From Pseudomonadota bacterium (GTDB lineage Bacteria; Bdellovibrionota_B; Oligoflexia; Oligoflexales; Bin106): 5,866 nucleotides of DNA. Position numbers and translations under genes: made by a program. The stretch is from assembly GCA_026710525.1 (NCBI GenBank), contig JAPOQT010000049.1, positions 1 through 5,866 of the forward strand, written 5' to 3'. Below are positions 4,889 to 5,866 of the stretch, piece by piece. Numbering within the stretch: position 1 is the stretch's first letter; each line of letters begins with the position of its first letter. The notes under the pieces were generated by a model. The model was not told where the DNA came from. It saw only the letters and a list, made by a program, of their open reading frames with translations, and ran no database searches.

Positions 4889-5866
4889 ATGAAGCGTTTT
4901 TATTTTTTATCAACTGTCTCGACAGTATTTGGCTGGCTCACCACAGTCTTTATTCTGCTGCTATTTAACTGTGCTCAGTTAAATGGTGCTCCTAAAACCG
5001 ATTATCTCTATAAAATCAACTTACAAATGGCTAAATCAAGGATCAGCCAGAGAATTATGAGTAAACTCCATTATTTTTATGGCAAAACCTACTCTGAAAA
5101 AACACTACAACACATTGAGCAAACCATCAAAGACACACTACGCCTCCAAGGCTACTTCGCTCCTATACTCTCTTTAAACCATCAACGTCATAACGATAAA
5201 ATCACCGTGAACGTTACCCTTAAAACTGGCCAACCTTGTCGGGTGACAAGTATTGAAGCTAGCTTTCCCATACCTACTGATATTATGAATTATGAAAATA
5301 AACCTTGTAGTCAGGCCTTCATTCGTAGTTATTTTTCAGCTCTTACCTCCTATTATCAAGCAAAGCATTATATTGAACATACTCTTGAAAAGGCCGCTTA
5401 CCAACTCTCAAACAACCTCAGAACAGCCATCATGACCATCGATGGCGAACTAGGCCCCATCATTGAATATCAATTCACTATTCAACCAGAACAACAACCT
5501 ATGAATAATATGGAGGATCACGAAGATATTGTGACTGAAATCCAAGCATTAATCAAACCATCAACCGTGAATCCGAGCTTTGTGAAAGCTAAGATCAAAG
5601 ACTTCCTATTAAAAAAAAATTACTTTGTCACAGTCTCGGAATCTATTATCGAAGACGAAGACCATCGTAAAAAAATCTATGGCTTCTCTATTGATCTCGG
5701 CGACTATATTGAAGTGAAATATGTCAAACTCACCGGAGCAAAATTATTACAAGATCATGAATTAAGCGGTTACTTTCAACAAAAAAATCTTATTGGTTGG
5801 CCCAAGAAAATTACCCCCTACCAAATCGAAGAAAGTATCCAAGAGCTGAAAAAACATTACATGAGC
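4889..5866 (+). CDS. Exported POTRA-domain protein, TamA/BamA-like (3' partial)
   Basis: The first 326 codons of a gene that continues past the window edge. The N-terminus has two basic residues (K2, R3) and a long hydrophobic stretch (4-27), then a region ending near A34, consistent with a signal peptide or an uncleaved anchor; C28 lacks a good lipobox. Residues about 67-125 look like a POTRA domain: helix, GYF at 88-90, then strands and GQPCRVTSIEA, the usual 'Gxx..v..I' ending. A second clear one spans about 228-287, with LLKKNYF, a hydrophilic strand pair and LGDYIEVKYVKLTGAKLL. A more divergent one may lie at 142-200, and another begins at 308. Such arrays sit in the periplasm before an outer-membrane beta-barrel in Omp85 proteins that insert or export other envelope proteins; the barrel would lie outside the window. 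The ATG at 4889 follows an in-frame TAA at 4865; the AGGGG before it (4883-4887) is unusually close. A nine-A run at 5611-5619 lies within the frame. TamA is the closest guess; BamA or a lineage-specific relative is possible. Confidence 0.75.
   Translation, partial: MKRFYFLSTVSTVFGWLTTVFILLLFNCAQLNGAPKTDYLYKINLQMAKSRISQRIMSKLHYFYGKTYSEKTLQHIEQTIKDTLRLQGYFAPILSLNHQRHNDKITVNVTLKTGQPCRVTSIEASFPIPTDIMNYENKPCSQAFIRSYFSALTSYYQAKHYIEHTLEKAAYQLSNNLRTAIMTIDGELGPIIEYQFTIQPEQQPMNNMEDHEDIVTEIQALIKPSTVNPSFVKAKIKDFLLKKNYFVTVSESIIEDEDHRKKIYGFSIDLGDYIEVKYVKLTGAKLLQDHELSGYFQQKNLIGWPKKITPYQIEESIQELKKHYMS

Noticed and set aside
4852..4968. Alternative 38-codon frame starting at ATG 4852
   Set aside because: It overlaps the start of the POTRA gene in another frame, and the POTRA frame has a signal-like N-terminus and recognisable domains.
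1..5866. tRNA, rRNA, CRISPR array, insertion sequence or attachment site
   Set aside because: No cloverleaf motif, no regularly spaced repeats, no transposase frame and no flanking terminal repeats were seen on either strand.

Overview
The window carries four genes in the same direction, all read from the + strand: clpS (626-985), clpA (1406-4027), a small multi-pass membrane protein of the isoprenylcysteine/phospholipid methyltransferase superfamily (4229-4840), and the start of a large POTRA-containing protein that runs off the right edge (4889-5866). The DNA is moderately AT-rich by eye. A ClpS/ClpA pair together with a TamA/BamA-like POTRA protein points to a Gram-negative bacterium, most likely a proteobacterium in the broad sense. 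The long gene-poor gaps (about 625, 420 and 200 bases) would suit a host-associated or slowly eroding genome, but nothing here fixes the lineage.

Region by region: bases 1-625 hold no intact gene. They contain short open stretches broken by stops that could be remnants of a decayed gene, an all-A/T hairpin at 200-228, and a possible clpS promoter with a perfect TTGACA at 549. ClpS follows. The 420-base clpS-clpA gap holds two dyads (1022-1057 and 1177-1198) and a good promoter (TTGACA at 1252), so clpA is probably transcribed at least partly on its own. ClpA is a full AAA+ unfoldase with an unusually long acidic, low-complexity linker. After clpA, a 200-base gap holds a near-consensus promoter overlapped by a perfect inverted repeat, then a strong hairpin. 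The membrane protein and the POTRA protein come next, only 48 bases apart, and probably form one unit.

How the genes work together: ClpS is the N-degron adaptor that docks on the ClpA N-domain. ClpA unfolds substrates and passes them to ClpP, which is not in the window; the IGF tripeptide at residues 717-719 is the ClpP-docking motif. The two downstream genes look like an envelope module unrelated to proteolysis: an integral membrane protein in the ICMT/PEMT fold and an exported Omp85-type assembly protein. I see no convincing new defence, mobile or RNA system. The most unusual points are the ClpA linker, the altered motif in the methyltransferase-like protein, and the dyad-rich gaps.
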